This document shows, piece by piece, positions 9,854-19,802 of a stretch of DNA of 64,000 nucleotides (its first letter is position 1; the number at the start of each line of letters is the position of its first letter). Where the stretch lies: the NCBI GenBank assembly GCA_011050085.1, contig DRGL01000051.1:62001-126000 (forward strand), in the 5' to 3' direction. The translations under genes were made by a program, and so were the position numbers. Source of the stretch: Pricia antarctica (GTDB lineage Bacteria; Bacteroidota; Bacteroidia; Flavobacteriales; Flavobacteriaceae). The notes beneath the pieces were generated by a model that searched no databases, had not been told where the DNA came from, and worked only from the letters and a program-made list of their open reading frames with translations.

Positions 9854-10483
9854 ATGGCTTTTTCAGGCCGAAAATTAACGGTAAAATCAAGTATATTTGT
9901 CCAATTGAATGGTAACACCGACAATCATCGGCGAATGGCACATTTTCATTTACGATATAAGGCTTCAGAAGTTATTCGAAATATTATTATAGAACAATTG
10001 AATTATTTACAAATACCGTTTAGCATTAACGCTCAAAATGAATTAAGCGTTCATGGTGAAATTACCGAAAAAGATCGTTTTAAAATCGAGGAAGCTTTAC
10101 AACCTTACGGCATTACTATAGTCGAGAAAGAATCTGATAGCCTTGTCGAAAGTATAAAGTATGCTATAGAAGAACTTTTAAATTCTCCCGTTTCGCGAAC
10201 AGAGAAAGTTTCAAGCTATTTATCACGAAAATTAGGCTATTCGTATTCTTCGCTATCCAACCGTTTTTCAGAGGATACCCATACATCCATCGAGAATTTT
10301 GTTATATTGCGAAGAATAGAACACGCCAAAAGACTGATGCTTCAAGGTGGCAACAGCCTTACAGAAATAGCTGGTAAATTGGATTATAGTAGTGTAGCGC
10401 ATTTGTCGCGTCAGTTCAAGAAAACCACTGGGCTGACCCCCACCACTTTTTTACGTATTATTGAAAGAAGAGAGATAACTTAA
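9854..10483 (+). CDS. AraC-family transcriptional regulator
   Basis: 209 residues. The C-terminal 100 residues contain the two AraC helix-turn-helix motifs (VSSYLSRKLGYSYSSLSNRF and SLTEIAGKLDYSSVAHLSRQ FKKTTGLTPTTF). The N-terminal part resembles the small alpha/beta domain seen in many Bacteroidota AraC proteins (ITEKDRFKIEEALQPYGITI). The ATG at 9854 sits in an AT-rich context; homologous sequence really begins near a second ATG at 9935 (MAHFHLRY), which may be the true start. It is followed 20 bases later by a response regulator and then a sensor kinase, probably as one operon. Confidence 0.88.
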   Translation: MAFSGRKLTVKSSIFVQLNGNTDNHRRMAHFHLRYKASEVIRNIIIEQLNYLQIPFSINAQNELSVHGEITEKDRFKIEEALQPYGITIVEKESDSLVESIKYAIEELLNSPVSRTEKVSSYLSRKLGYSYSSLSNRFSEDTHTSIENFVILRRIEHAKRLMLQGGNSLTEIAGKLDYSSVAHLSRQFKKTTGLTPTTFLRIIERREIT

Positions 10484-10503
10484 CCCTTATAGTGTAAGCC
10501 ATA

Positions 10504-10950
10504 ATGAGTACGTCCCCAATGAAAATTGTATTAGTCGACGACGATGAAGACGATAGAATGTTTTTCGCCGACGCTTTGCAAGAAATAGAGATAAAGACTG
10601 AACTAATGGAGTTCCATAATGGTCAAGAAGTACTTGATTACCTATCGGAAACTACAGCCGATAGACCTCACCTTATTTTTCTAGATTTGAACATGCCGGT
10701 TATGGACGGATTTCAATGCTTGCGCGAAATTCGAAAGAATCCAGACCTTAAGGACATGGTTGTGGCGATTTATTCTACCTCTTCGTCCGAAAAGGATATC
10801 GAAGAAACCTTTGTGAACGGCGCGAATATCTACATCAATAAACCAAACAGGTTCGAAGATCTCAAAAAAACTATTGGTCAAGTAGTTAAGCGCAATTGGC
10901 AATATCGCGAGAATGCGATGGATAAAGCTAATTTTCTTTTTCGTATTTAA
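10504..10950 (+). CDS. Single-domain response regulator (Rcp1/CheY type)
   Basis: 148 residues consisting of one receiver domain. Acidic pocket residues Asp12-Asp14, the phospho-acceptor Asp61 in FLDLNMPVMDG, the switch Thr/Ser in IYSTSSSEKD and Lys113 in INKPNRF are all present. There is no output domain, so it should act through protein contacts. It lies between an AraC regulator and a PAS-rich histidine kinase, only 10 bases before the kinase start, and is the obvious partner of that kinase. Rcp1-like regulators of this type commonly pair with hybrid-free PAS kinases in Bacteroidota. Confidence 0.93.
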   Translation: MSTSPMKIVLVDDDEDDRMFFADALQEIEIKTELMEFHNGQEVLDYLSETTADRPHLIFLDLNMPVMDGFQCLREIRKNPDLKDMVVAIYSTSSSEKDIEETFVNGANIYINKPNRFEDLKKTIGQVVKRNWQYRENAMDKANFLFRI

Positions 10951-10960
10951 TTCATGAACA

Positions 10961-13570
10961 ATGGGTTTGTTCGATAATCTTGGGAAAAAGAAAACAGGTG
11001 TTGTGCCATATGTTTTACTATTGATATTGGCCATCGTTGTACTTTTCTTTATTTCGAATGCTTCTTTTCAACAGAATCGCGCTCTGCGGAAATCGACAGA
11101 AGAGGTTGCCCACATTCAAGAAGTTATAAACGAAATCAATGCGCTATTCGGAACCTACTCGGGTTCGCAATCTGCAGGTATAAAATACCTTGTCACCCAT
11201 GATAGCACCTACCTGTCAGCAATTATTGGCTTTAAAGATGAGAGTAAACTCTCTTTCAAACGATTACAAGCCTTGACCGCCGATAATCCAGAACAACAAA
11301 ATTCATTACGGCGTAGCACCAGTTATAGCAATCAACTTTTTACTGAACTTAAATCGCTCGACCCAAAGGTTGAAGATAATTTGATATTGGCCTCAGTCAT
11401 TTCAGGTAAGATAAAAGCTATCGAGGCACAACTAGACAGTTTGTCATCGATACGGCGAACTATGATATTGACCGAAAAAAACTTATTAGGAAAGCGGATG
11501 GAAGCCTATAAGTCTGCAATGACACTTACCCCTATAAACATTCTTTACTTGGCGCTCTTTGCTTTGGGAATTTTGATGTTCGCATTTTCCAAAATCAACT
11601 CAGATCGTAAAAAATTAGCGGTCACTCGTAGCTTTCTACAAAACATACTTGAGAATACAGATAACATGGTCAATTATTTTGTTCCAGTGACCAACGACCA
11701 AGGCAAGATTATCGATTTTACGGTCACGTATGTCAACGGACAGGTAAAAAAACTCACGGGACAATCGATAGAAGACACTATCGGGAAAAAATTATCGGAA
11801 GCATATCCGTTTAGCGTGGAAAAAGGGGTAAATGTATTATTAGGTGATGTCATCACATCGGGAAAAGCCATAATCAGGGAAATCAAATACAATATTAACG
11901 GTAGTGAAAAATGGTTTCTAACTACTTTTTCTCCAATGGAAAATGGAATTACGGCTACATCACGGGAAATTACAGAAAGTAAAAAAGCGGAAACCGTTTT
12001 GAAGGAATTGAATGCCAAGCTTGAAACCCAGAATCTTGAGCTCGAGCGAACTGGTTCGATTTTACAGAATATGCTAGGTTCATTTCAATATGTATTCAGT
12101 TATTTTGAAGCTGTACGAGATTCTTCCGGAAGCATTATTGACTTTAAAATTGCCTATTCCAATGATAAAATTAAGGAAGTTACAGGTCATTCTTCAAGAG
12201 AAATTATTGGCAAACTGATTTCAGAAGAATATCCGCATCTATTTGATAATGGAGAGTTTGAAATTTATAAGGATGTTATAGATACTAGTGAGGCAAAAGA
12301 ATATGAAAGAGAGTACAATTTAAAATCGGGACATTTCTTTTTCTGTAACGAAGTTGTAAAACTTAATGATGGTGTAAGTGTAGTTTCTCAGGATATTACT
12401 TTGCGAAAGGCAGCGGAAAAAGAATTGGATGAAGCGACAGAGCGTCTAGCGCTCCAGAATGCAGTACTAAATGACGCAGAATCAGTCGCTGGTCTAGGTA
12501 GTTATAGTTATAATTTAGACACCGAAACCTTAACCTATAGCGACAATTGTTATCGTTTGTTAGGGATGGTTCAGGGTGTGGACACTCCTTCTTTGGCTTT
12601 ATTATCTTCAATGGTCCTACCCGAAGATAAGGAAAAGTTTATCCGAAATGTTGCCCGTTCGCTGAAAGATAAAAAAAATGTACGCAATGTATATCGGATA
12701 AAAACCTTGACCGGTGCACAAAAGGATATATCTCTAGAAGGACATTTTTTTATAAAAAACGATGAAAGCTTTATGGTGGGTATTTTACGCGATATCACAA
12801 AAGAAGTATCTAATGAGCTGATTGTACAAAAACGTAACCGTGAACTTGAGCGTTCAAACGCTGAACTGGAATCGTTCAACCGGGTGGTAAGCCATGATCT
12901 TCAAGAACCACTTCGTAAGATACAGATGTTTATAAGTAGATTTTCCGAAATGGATAAGGAACATCTCTCTGAGAGAGGCCAAAAGTATCTTGATAAAATA
13001 GAAGCCTCGGCAAACCGTATGCAGCTGCTGATCCGTAATCTACTGTCGTACGCTAGGTTGGCCGACGAAGTTGATTCACAACTTACTATCGATCTCAACT
13101 TGGCTTTTGAGAAGGTGCTGGATGACCTCAGCGAAAAAATCGAAGAGACCCATGCCAAAATTACTATTCCAGAACTACCGAACATTCATGGCACGGAGTT
13201 TCAACTAGAGCAATTGTTCAATAATATAATGTCGAACGCCCTCAAGTATAAGAAACACGATGAACCACCTATCATAACTGTTTCTTCGGAAATTTTACCC
13301 TTCAACAAAATTGATAAAAGCTTCAATTTGACCCCGTCTAAATATGTCGTACTAACTATTGCGGATGAAGGCGTTGGCTTTGAGCCCGAACAAAGTGAAA
13401 ATATATTCAGACTGTTTCAACGTCTTCACCAAAAAAATGCCTACGAAGGCACAGGCCTCGGACTGGCCATCTGCAAGAAAATAGTCGAGAATCATGAAGG
13501 CCATATCACGGCCCAAAGTGAGCCAGGAAAGGGAACTCGAATTCAGGTCTATTTTCCGATCAAAAATTAA
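10961..13570 (+). CDS. CHASE3/PAS sensor histidine kinase
   Basis: 869 residues. TM1 is near 15-35 and TM2 near 188-208; the roughly 150 residues between them form a periplasmic helical CHASE3-like sensor. Three PAS domains follow (about 215-340, 360-480 and 490-615) with coiled-coil linkers. The HisKA domain has the phospho-accepting His645 in VVSHDLQEPLRK. The ATPase domain shows the N box (NNIMSNALKYKK), the G1 box (ADEGVGFEP) and the G2 box (GTGLGLAICKKI). There is no receiver domain of its own; the single-domain regulator just upstream is the likely partner. The signal is unknown. Confidence 0.93.
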   Translation: MGLFDNLGKKKTGVVPYVLLLILAIVVLFFISNASFQQNRALRKSTEEVAHIQEVINEINALFGTYSGSQSAGIKYLVTHDSTYLSAIIGFKDESKLSFKRLQALTADNPEQQNSLRRSTSYSNQLFTELKSLDPKVEDNLILASVISGKIKAIEAQLDSLSSIRRTMILTEKNLLGKRMEAYKSAMTLTPINILYLALFALGILMFAFSKINSDRKKLAVTRSFLQNILENTDNMVNYFVPVTNDQGKIIDFTVTYVNGQVKKLTGQSIEDTIGKKLSEAYPFSVEKGVNVLLGDVITSGKAIIREIKYNINGSEKWFLTTFSPMENGITATSREITESKKAETVLKELNAKLETQNLELERTGSILQNMLGSFQYVFSYFEAVRDSSGSIIDFKIAYSNDKIKEVTGHSSREIIGKLISEEYPHLFDNGEFEIYKDVIDTSEAKEYEREYNLKSGHFFFCNEVVKLNDGVSVVSQDITLRKAAEKELDEATERLALQNAVLNDAESVAGLGSYSYNLDTETLTYSDNCYRLLGMVQGVDTPSLALLSSMVLPEDKEKFIRNVARSLKDKKNVRNVYRIKTLTGAQKDISLEGHFFIKNDESFMVGILRDITKEVSNELIVQKRNRELERSNAELESFNRVVSHDLQEPLRKIQMFISRFSEMDKEHLSERGQKYLDKIEASANRMQLLIRNLLSYARLADEVDSQLTIDLNLAFEKVLDDLSEKIEETHAKITIPELPNIHGTEFQLEQLFNNIMSNALKYKKHDEPPIITVSSEILPFNKIDKSFNLTPSKYVVLTIADEGVGFEPEQSENIFRLFQRLHQKNAYEGTGLGLAICKKIVENHEGHITAQSEPGKGTRIQVYFPIKN

Positions 13571-13941
13571 CAAGGTAAAATATAGTAGAGGTATATAAAC
13601 ATTTTTTGCAATACACAATAAATTCGATATCGCTAAATCTTTCTCCGAAATCTGACAAGCCCTCAAACTACCAGGAATATTAAAGGATAAAAACGTAACT
13701 CTTGGTTCCGCGCTAAAGATTATACTATAATCAAATTTTTAAAAATTGCATATTACTACTAAACGTATTTGCAGTATACACACGACCACTAGGTTTACAA
13801 AATCGTCGTTGCTCCACTAAAAGTGGTCCGTAATCGGCATTTTGGTACTCATTAGGTAAATTATATAACGCATTTCAGAAATTGTATAACAGTTTTACCT
13901 CTCTATACTGCGACTTTTGCAATCATAATAAATTACTTGAC
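13571..13941. other. Gene-free stretch between kinase and small ORF
   Basis: 371 AT-rich bases with no convincing reading frame. The only structure I see is a weak inverted repeat, GACCACT near 13784 and AGTGGTC near 13822, with a small CCACT/AGTGG hairpin inside it. No terminator with a T tract follows the kinase gene. Confidence 0.4.
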
Positions 13942-14112
13942 ATGACCAAAATCAGAACTTTTTTCGGCTTGGGTAGAAAATCAAAAAAAATCAGCGTCGA
14001 TATATCAGAAATTAAATTCCAAGATAATTTCATAATGGGTAGCACTCATCAAAAAGTATCTAGGGAAGACTCCTCAAAATCCATTCTTTCCGATAAGCAA
14101 CAGAAAAAATAA
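13942..14112 (+). CDS. Small basic hypothetical protein
   Basis: 56 residues from the ATG at 13942; the frame extends upstream only to a TTG. It is rich in Lys and Ser (FFGLGRKSKKISVDISEI) with no signal peptide or membrane segment. It lies 49 bases before the second AraC-type regulator on the same strand and could be co-transcribed with it. No family recognised, and it may not be a real gene. Confidence 0.4.
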   Translation: MTKIRTFFGLGRKSKKISVDISEIKFQDNFIMGSTHQKVSREDSSKSILSDKQQKK

Positions 14113-14161
14113 AGTCTGGCAGTAATAACACTTAATTTTCTTTAAACATATCTAAAATTCT

Positions 14162-15178
14162 ATGAAAACATTACGACTGACCTCCAACGCTATCGATAAA
14201 AATATTAACACAACTAATGTCTTTCTAGGGGGTTCCGTTTCCTCCTATGACAACGAAAGGGTTTTGGCCTTTGATAACGATTTTGGCACAGGTACCATTA
14301 CAGGCATACATCTCGAAGGCGGATTTTCATTTCTACAATACGATGTGAATTTTAATGAGGATTTCAAGATCACAACCGATCCTAGCCCTTCAAAGCCGAT
14401 TTATTTTATATACTGTTTGCAAGGAACCGTTGAGCAAAATTTCGGTGCTTTTGCAAAACCGAAAGTTCTTGAAGAGTTTCAGACTGCAATCTTGGGAGGA
14501 AACGGAAATACTAACGATATTATTTTTCCTCGTAATCAAAACGTCAAGCTTTGTATCATTGGGGTTGTAGAAGGTTCTTCTACGGAAAAAACCGTAACAT
14601 TGAGAGAACAGATGTATTCATTATTCTCAAAGGGTCAAGATGAACCCTTGGATTATTACGGCACGTACAACCTGAGAATCGGCGAGCAACTAACCCAAAT
14701 TGGAAAAATCAATCAAAAAGGTATCGTTAAAAAATTGCTGGTGGAAGGTATATTACATCTTACCCTCGCCATGGAGATACAGCATTTGCAATCGGACCTT
14801 GAAGATGAGCAAAATCCCACAGGTACTTTGACAAAACACGAGTTGAACAGTATCAAGAATATTTCCCACGATATTGAAAGCCACCCAGAAGTGCAATATT
14901 CGATAAAATCAATTTGTACCGATTGTGGCATATCGGCCAGTAAATTGCAAGAAGGGTTTAAATTGTTGCATGGGACAACAGTATCTGATTTTATCCGCAA
15001 TGAACGCCTCAATACAGCTGAACGCCTTATTTCGAACACCGATATGAATATCTCCGAAATCGTATACACAGTCGGTCTATCTAGTAGAAGTTATTTCTCG
15101 AAAATATTCAAGCGAAGATATAAGGTGAGTCCAAAGATGTATCAAGACAACAAGAAGTCTGAAGCTGTCGTTGCATGA
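14162..15178 (+). CDS. AraC-family transcriptional regulator
   Basis: 338 residues. The N-terminal 200 residues form a cupin-like sensing domain (VNFNEDFKITTDPSPSKPIY, IYCLQGTVEQ). The C-terminal part (about 235-330) holds two helix-turn-helix motifs: SIKSICTDCGISASKLQEGF and NISEIVYTVGLSSRSYFSKI FKRRYKVSPKMY. This layout is that of ligand-sensing AraC activators common in flavobacteria. It has a strong terminator 20 bases downstream, shared with the convergent DUF748-like gene. The effector and target are unknown. Confidence 0.9.
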   Translation: MKTLRLTSNAIDKNINTTNVFLGGSVSSYDNERVLAFDNDFGTGTITGIHLEGGFSFLQYDVNFNEDFKITTDPSPSKPIYFIYCLQGTVEQNFGAFAKPKVLEEFQTAILGGNGNTNDIIFPRNQNVKLCIIGVVEGSSTEKTVTLREQMYSLFSKGQDEPLDYYGTYNLRIGEQLTQIGKINQKGIVKKLLVEGILHLTLAMEIQHLQSDLEDEQNPTGTLTKHELNSIKNISHDIESHPEVQYSIKSICTDCGISASKLQEGFKLLHGTTVSDFIRNERLNTAERLISNTDMNISEIVYTVGLSSRSYFSKIFKRRYKVSPKMYQDNKKSEAVVA

Positions 15179-15198
15179 GAAAATATGACACATAGTTG

Positions 15199-15231
15199 TA
15201 AAAAAAGCCAGTCTAAGACTGGCTTTTTTTA
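15199..15231. terminator. Bidirectional Rho-independent terminator
   Basis: AAAAAAGCCAGTC and GACTGGCTTTTTT form a 13-bp stem with a three-base loop (TAA); A and T tracts on the two sides make it work in both directions. It sits between the stop codons of two convergent genes. Confidence 0.92.
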
Positions 15232-15247
15232 ATTGTATCAACTAGTA

Positions 15248-16417
15248 TTAATTCTTCTTTTTCTCTGCTTTCCGCTCGGCACGCTTTTGCCTCCGTTCTT
15301 CCTTTCTGTCGGATTTAGTAGTGTTGGATTTACCTTTTGCTTCAGCATCTTCAAAAGTAACCGTGTTGTCAGTATCGCCTTTGTAAGCACTGATAAAAGC
15401 ATTTTTGAATACGTTAAGGACAGTGGGCAAAATTTTAGTTTCTAAGGCGTTGAGGTCTCCCTCGATTGGCACTTTGGTTGCTAATGTGTTATTGCCTTGA
15501 TTCTTAAGTATAAATTTGAAGAAACCCACAAAACCTTCCCATAATTTTTCGAGGAACTTGTCCTCTTTTTCAATAAGTTTTGAGTCCTTCAATAAAGGTT
15601 TGATATAACCGGTCAAAAATCCTTCGGCAATGGCGAATTCGCTGTACAGATTAAAATTCCCCCTAGCAAAATCTATTCCAGCGTAATAGTTTGTGAAATC
15701 GTTGAGTGCCGTTACCGTTGCATTTTCTAGAGAAAAGCCAATATCCATATCTGGAATTTCCTTAACGATATCCATTTTTCCGTCTAACTTAACCTGCCCT
15801 TCACCAATTGAAATAGCAGTCGCATGGAGCTCAGATGGCAACTCGGCATCTCCCCTATCTACATTTCTGAGGTTAGTGGCGATTAAATCGATGTTTTCGA
15901 TATATAAATCTATATTAGGGTCCGCTTCAATCTGTAAGAACGACGCCTTACCATCAATAATCTTCAAATTGTTGATATCAATGGGCACCAAATCAGTGAG
16001 TGCTTTCGTCCAGACTTCGACATCTGCCTCGGCAACGGTGTCGGCTGCTTGATCCTCAAAAACGTAGTTGAACTGCGGCCGGGTCATCTCAATTTCACTG
16101 ACAATTTTCCCTTTAATAAGGGATTTCCATTCTATCGAAATATCGGCTATTCCCAGATTGATTAAGGGTATTTGAGATTCGCCTTTTACCGTGTTGAGAT
16201 ACAGACTGTCGATAACATATGCCCCGCGAATAAGCGAAATATCTATGTCCTTTACCTGCCCATAGTATCCAGGGATATCGGCCAAAACGCCATTAACATA
16301 ATTCTTGACGATATATGGTAAAAAAATTCGGAACAATACCAAAATTACAATAATGATGATTGGCACGGTGAACCGCTTTTTTTTGTAAGGTTTTCTTTTT
16401 TTACTTTCGTCTTTCAT
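15248..16417 (-). CDS. AsmA/DUF748-like membrane-anchored protein
   Basis: 389 residues from the ATG at 16417 (the frame reaches 26 residues further up). A basic N-terminus (KKRKPYKKKR) precedes one membrane segment (FTVPIIIIVILVLFRIFL). The rest is a beta-rich periplasmic domain with the AsmA/DUF748 pattern: DIDISLIRGAYVIDSLYL, IEWKSLIKGKIVSEIEM, then LVPIDINNLKIIDGKASFL. The C-terminus is very basic (RKEERRQKRAERKAEKKK). Proteins of this group span the periplasm and are linked to lipid transport and outer-membrane biogenesis. A second, longer relative lies two genes upstream. Confidence 0.85.
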   Translation of the reverse strand: MKDESKKRKPYKKKRFTVPIIIIVILVLFRIFLPYIVKNYVNGVLADIPGYYGQVKDIDISLIRGAYVIDSLYLNTVKGESQIPLINLGIADISIEWKSLIKGKIVSEIEMTRPQFNYVFEDQAADTVAEADVEVWTKALTDLVPIDINNLKIIDGKASFLQIEADPNIDLYIENIDLIATNLRNVDRGDAELPSELHATAISIGEGQVKLDGKMDIVKEIPDMDIGFSLENATVTALNDFTNYYAGIDFARGNFNLYSEFAIAEGFLTGYIKPLLKDSKLIEKEDKFLEKLWEGFVGFFKFILKNQGNNTLATKVPIEGDLNALETKILPTVLNVFKNAFISAYKGDTDNTVTFEDAEAKGKSNTTKSDRKEERRQKRAERKAEKKKN

Positions 16418-16652
16418 TGTGAATGTATTGTCATAAACTGAACATTTCTCAAATGCAAGATCAATCTTGGGGTTTTTAATAACCGCAACATGCAAAATGA
16501 CATAATCTATGGTAGATTCTCAAAACCTATCCAAAAAATAATGCCTGAACCTTTAGGGCGTAGCGTATGTTTAGATTTACGAATTACAATTTCCGAATTA
16601 AATAGTTTTCAATCAGTGTAAGATTTTGTAAAACCACACCTTCTGCTATGCA

Positions 16653-17078
16653 CTATACTTCCTCGTCCTTTTTGTAAGGTTTTTCAATGCCCGCACTATC
16701 GCTTTCAATAAACTTCGCGAAATCGGACGGATTTTTAATCGCCAAAAACTGTTTACCCTGTATGACTAGTGGATACGCCAATACAGCTGGTGATTTTTCA
16801 AGTACCCTCAACCAATCGTGCTCATCTAAATCTACCTTTTCAGTCCCATAAGCTTTCTTGAATTCAGGATGGTCTTGATCAATCAATTCATGAATTGGTA
16901 TTTTAACCCCGTCGGCCAATTCAGCCCATTGGGTTCCCGTAACCTTATCCTTCGAGACATCGACAGTTCGAATATCCCGCTCCGATGATTCGACGTAACC
17001 TAACGTCTGCTTTCCTATGGAGTTTTCAGAATTATAAAATAATGTTATCTGATTGTCATCTTTTGCTATTACGCCCAT
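16653..17078 (-). CDS. ArsC/thioredoxin-fold protein without the catalytic cysteine
   Basis: 141 residues. The opening (ITLFYNSENSIGKQTLGYVE) and the later VLAYPLVIQGKQFLAIKNPSDF segment match the ArsC/Spx-type fold seen in arsenate-reductase-like proteins. The catalytic cysteine that opens the ArsC loop is absent (NSENSIGKQ here) and the protein has no cysteine at all, so arsenate reduction by the classical route is not possible. It lies between two DUF748-like genes on the same strand, though gaps of over 190 bases argue against a tight operon. Role unknown. Confidence 0.72.
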   Translation of the reverse strand: MGVIAKDDNQITLFYNSENSIGKQTLGYVESSERDIRTVDVSKDKVTGTQWAELADGVKIPIHELIDQDHPEFKKAYGTEKVDLDEHDWLRVLEKSPAVLAYPLVIQGKQFLAIKNPSDFAKFIESDSAGIEKPYKKDEEV

Positions 17079-17272
17079 GTTTGAAAAATTGAATATGAAT
17101 ATTAGTAATTAGTGATATATTTTTAGAGCACTGTATTCTAGCGGTCTTAAACAATATATTTATAAGCCTATTATTTTGTAATCTTTACTATTTCTTTGAC
17201 AGCGCTTTTATGTCAAATTTTATTCTTTGTAAACTATAAGAAATTCGTAAAACCGTATAATTTCTTGTACCC

Positions 17273-18841
17273 TTACTTCTCGCCATTGCCGGTAAGCGTG
17301 CTCAAAGTACCGTTTCGCACGTTCAACCAAAGATAACTGAAAAAAGATTTTGTCGGGTCGCGTTCTGCCTCGATATCTCCATATCTATAGCCTTGCGCAT
17401 CAGCTGAAGAACCATCATTGACAAATATATTCCCGATAGCGGTCAATAGCTTATTAATACCCGTACGGTCCTTTTTTAGCACCTGAAATTTAAAATTCTG
17501 ATATTTCATTTTCATATCACCAAACGAAGAGGTAGCGTTGCCATCAATAGTAAAATATAGTTCATCAATAGTTCCACTGGCATTGGCCCTTGCGTTCGAT
17601 CTTAAAAATGGATTAATACTTTCGGTATTGAAATTGAAAACCGTTCCTGAAGCGAAAAAAGCGTCATTAGTACGGTTAACATCGAAAGACCAGTTTAAAC
17701 TCATATCAGCACTACCCATAAATTTAGTATTTGCCTTAATAACCGTTGTTTCTCCCTCAGGATAGGTATTAGAGATATTTGAAAGACTGGCGTTCAACAT
17801 TTCGAAAGTCAGCTTACCTGGATCTGTAATATCGGCAACCCGTTCGCTGTACACGACAGTTCCATCTGTAATATTAATCTCTGGCACATTCAAATAAATA
17901 GGTAATTCCCTAATGTTACGCCCGTAAAACTTCTTATATCCAGCACCATCCGCGACCAGTTTATCCCTAAATAATTCCAAAGTTGGTTTATTTATGGTAC
18001 CCTTGCCGGTCTCTATAAAAAAAGTATCCTTTTCAAAACCGAACCGAATCGAATCAAGCCGCATCATTGACACTTGCAGATCGATGTAATCGCGCTCTTC
18101 AATCAGATGTTGGGAAAGTTTATTTTTATCGTATTTAGAATGTAGTTGCAATCCTTTAATCTCTGCTCCTTTTTGATTCCATAACAAGCTAGCGACATCC
18201 AATTTTTCATAAGGACCTAAATTCACGAACAACGAATCGGCACCCAGTTCATAGTTTCCGTACTCGACAGGAATCTTCTTTGCAATCTGTTGAGGTCCGG
18301 TACCTACGTTTTCGATACTGACATTTATGTTCTTCAAAGCAACGGCTGTACTATCGGCATCGTTCTGTATTATATTTAAACTTCCATCTTGCACTACTAA
18401 TTCATCAATAAAAATTTGTTTTAATAGCTTTACTACCCCTTCGGGCTCGGAGGTTTTTTTAGGTAAGATTCGATACGGGTAATACCAGATTTGTGGGCGC
18501 TCTAGATGCAGGCGTTCTACGGAAATTGTATTTTTGAACAGAAAATCCCAGTACCCCAAACCCTCCAATGAAAGGTCATCCATTTTTACTCTTGCGTTCA
18601 AAACCATAGAGTCTTTATCGTAAAAGTCAAGTGAAATTTCCTGCAGACCAATTGTCCCGTTTAGTACACTGGCATGCATTCCACCATAATTCAATTGAAC
18701 ATGTTGAGGCAACTTTCGCTCTAAAAATTTCGTTACTGCAGTTTTAGCACTTATTTGGGCAATGGTAAAAAAAACGAGCACGCCCACTACAATTATGACT
18801 AGCGTAAGAACTACAGGTTTTTTAAATAATTTTCCGGACAT
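17273..18841 (-). CDS. AsmA/DUF748-like membrane-anchored protein
   Basis: 522 residues. A short cytoplasmic start (MSGKLFKKP) and one membrane segment (VVLTLVIIVVGVLVFFTIA) are followed by a long beta-rich periplasmic part. Repeating units such as SVLNGTIGLQEISLDFYDKD, LKQIFIDELVVQDGSLNIIQ and IKGLQLHSKYDK are typical of AsmA/DUF748 bridges, in which successive strands form a lipid-carrying groove. The C-terminal region (FFSYLWLNVRNGTLSTLTG) is shared with bacteroidete relatives. No partner gene of a lipid-transport complex is adjacent. Substrate is unknown. Confidence 0.83.
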   Translation of the reverse strand: MSGKLFKKPVVLTLVIIVVGVLVFFTIAQISAKTAVTKFLERKLPQHVQLNYGGMHASVLNGTIGLQEISLDFYDKDSMVLNARVKMDDLSLEGLGYWDFLFKNTISVERLHLERPQIWYYPYRILPKKTSEPEGVVKLLKQIFIDELVVQDGSLNIIQNDADSTAVALKNINVSIENVGTGPQQIAKKIPVEYGNYELGADSLFVNLGPYEKLDVASLLWNQKGAEIKGLQLHSKYDKNKLSQHLIEERDYIDLQVSMMRLDSIRFGFEKDTFFIETGKGTINKPTLELFRDKLVADGAGYKKFYGRNIRELPIYLNVPEINITDGTVVYSERVADITDPGKLTFEMLNASLSNISNTYPEGETTVIKANTKFMGSADMSLNWSFDVNRTNDAFFASGTVFNFNTESINPFLRSNARANASGTIDELYFTIDGNATSSFGDMKMKYQNFKFQVLKKDRTGINKLLTAIGNIFVNDGSSADAQGYRYGDIEAERDPTKSFFSYLWLNVRNGTLSTLTGNGEK

Positions 18842-19099
18842 ACTTATACGGATTCTTGGTAATGTGCGTTACTACTTATACACCTTTCTTACGAAGTAAG
18901 GTCTTCCGTTGTGAAAGATATGACGTTTTCCGAACACAATGTAACCTGATACACATTTATTAATCTGAACTATTTTAGTTTTGCTTATATTACCCTATCA
19001 ACAAAATTTAAAATCAGAAAACATCAATTTTAAGTTAGCATATCCATCAACGGTACTGTTTTTGCATAAAGTTTAATCATAGTATCACAACCCGTAAAG

Positions 19100-19699
19100 A
19101 TGTTCCGTATAAGCCTATTACTATTTATGACCCAAATTGCCCTGACTGCACAACATATCGTTCCTAGTTCCATTCAAGAAGAAGCCCAAATAGCACTTTC
19201 ACACTATCCTAATTTGGCGGATACGCCGATTACCTTCAAATTTAAAAAGAAGATAAAAAAATCGACCATGCAGGCCCAGCCCATATTTTCTAGCCTTTTT
19301 AGGTCACGAAAAAAAAGGGAGTATATCGTTTTGATTAGCGAAAAAATCAAAATATCGGGGAAGGAATATTTTACTAAAGATGTACCAAAAAATATTATGG
19401 TTGGATGGCTAGGCCATGAATTAGGGCATATCATGGATTATCAAGACCGAAGCAGTCTTAATCTTGCTTGGTTCGGTATCAAATACACACTTTCAGGATC
19501 TTACCTCAAAGAAGCCGAACGTGCCGCAGATACCTACGCCGTTTCTAGTGGTATGGGACCCTATATTGTAGAAACCAAAAACTTCATTTTAGGTAATGCC
19601 GAGATTCAGGAAAAGTACAAGGCCCGTATACGGAAATTCTATCTATCGCCGGAAGAGATAATGGCAATGGTCGAACAGCAGGAAGCTTCTTCTGAATAA
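19100..19699 (+). CDS. Secreted HExxH metalloprotease-like protein
   Basis: 199 residues with a signal peptide (MFRISLLLFMTQIALTAQ). The zinc-binding motif HELGH occupies residues 106-110 within MVGWLGHELGHIMDYQD, and a downstream EAERAADTYAV segment (about residues 143-153) supplies the third acidic ligand expected in M48-like gluzincins. It lacks the membrane segments of HtpX/Ste24. It stands alone, convergent with the GH3-like gene. Substrate unknown; a periplasmic or secreted peptidase is the best reading. Confidence 0.78.
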   Translation: MFRISLLLFMTQIALTAQHIVPSSIQEEAQIALSHYPNLADTPITFKFKKKIKKSTMQAQPIFSSLFRSRKKREYIVLISEKIKISGKEYFTKDVPKNIMVGWLGHELGHIMDYQDRSSLNLAWFGIKYTLSGSYLKEAERAADTYAVSSGMGPYIVETKNFILGNAEIQEKYKARIRKFYLSPEEIMAMVEQQEASSE

Positions 19700-19713
19700 A
19701 AAAAATTAAAAAT

Positions 19714-19755
19714 TGGGCCTATAAAAAACGATACCAAATCCATTTTATAGACCCA
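19714..19755. terminator. Inverted repeat between convergent genes
   Basis: TGGGCCTATAAAA (19714-19726) pairs with TTTTATAGACCCA (19743-19755), with one mismatch and a 16-base loop. It lies between the stops of the metalloprotease and the GH3-like gene. The run of T is part of the stem, so terminator function is plausible but not certain. Confidence 0.45.
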
Positions 19756-19802
19756 TTACTATTTACAAATCGCCCGTAATCTTGAGCTAAAATTTCTTTT
19801 TG

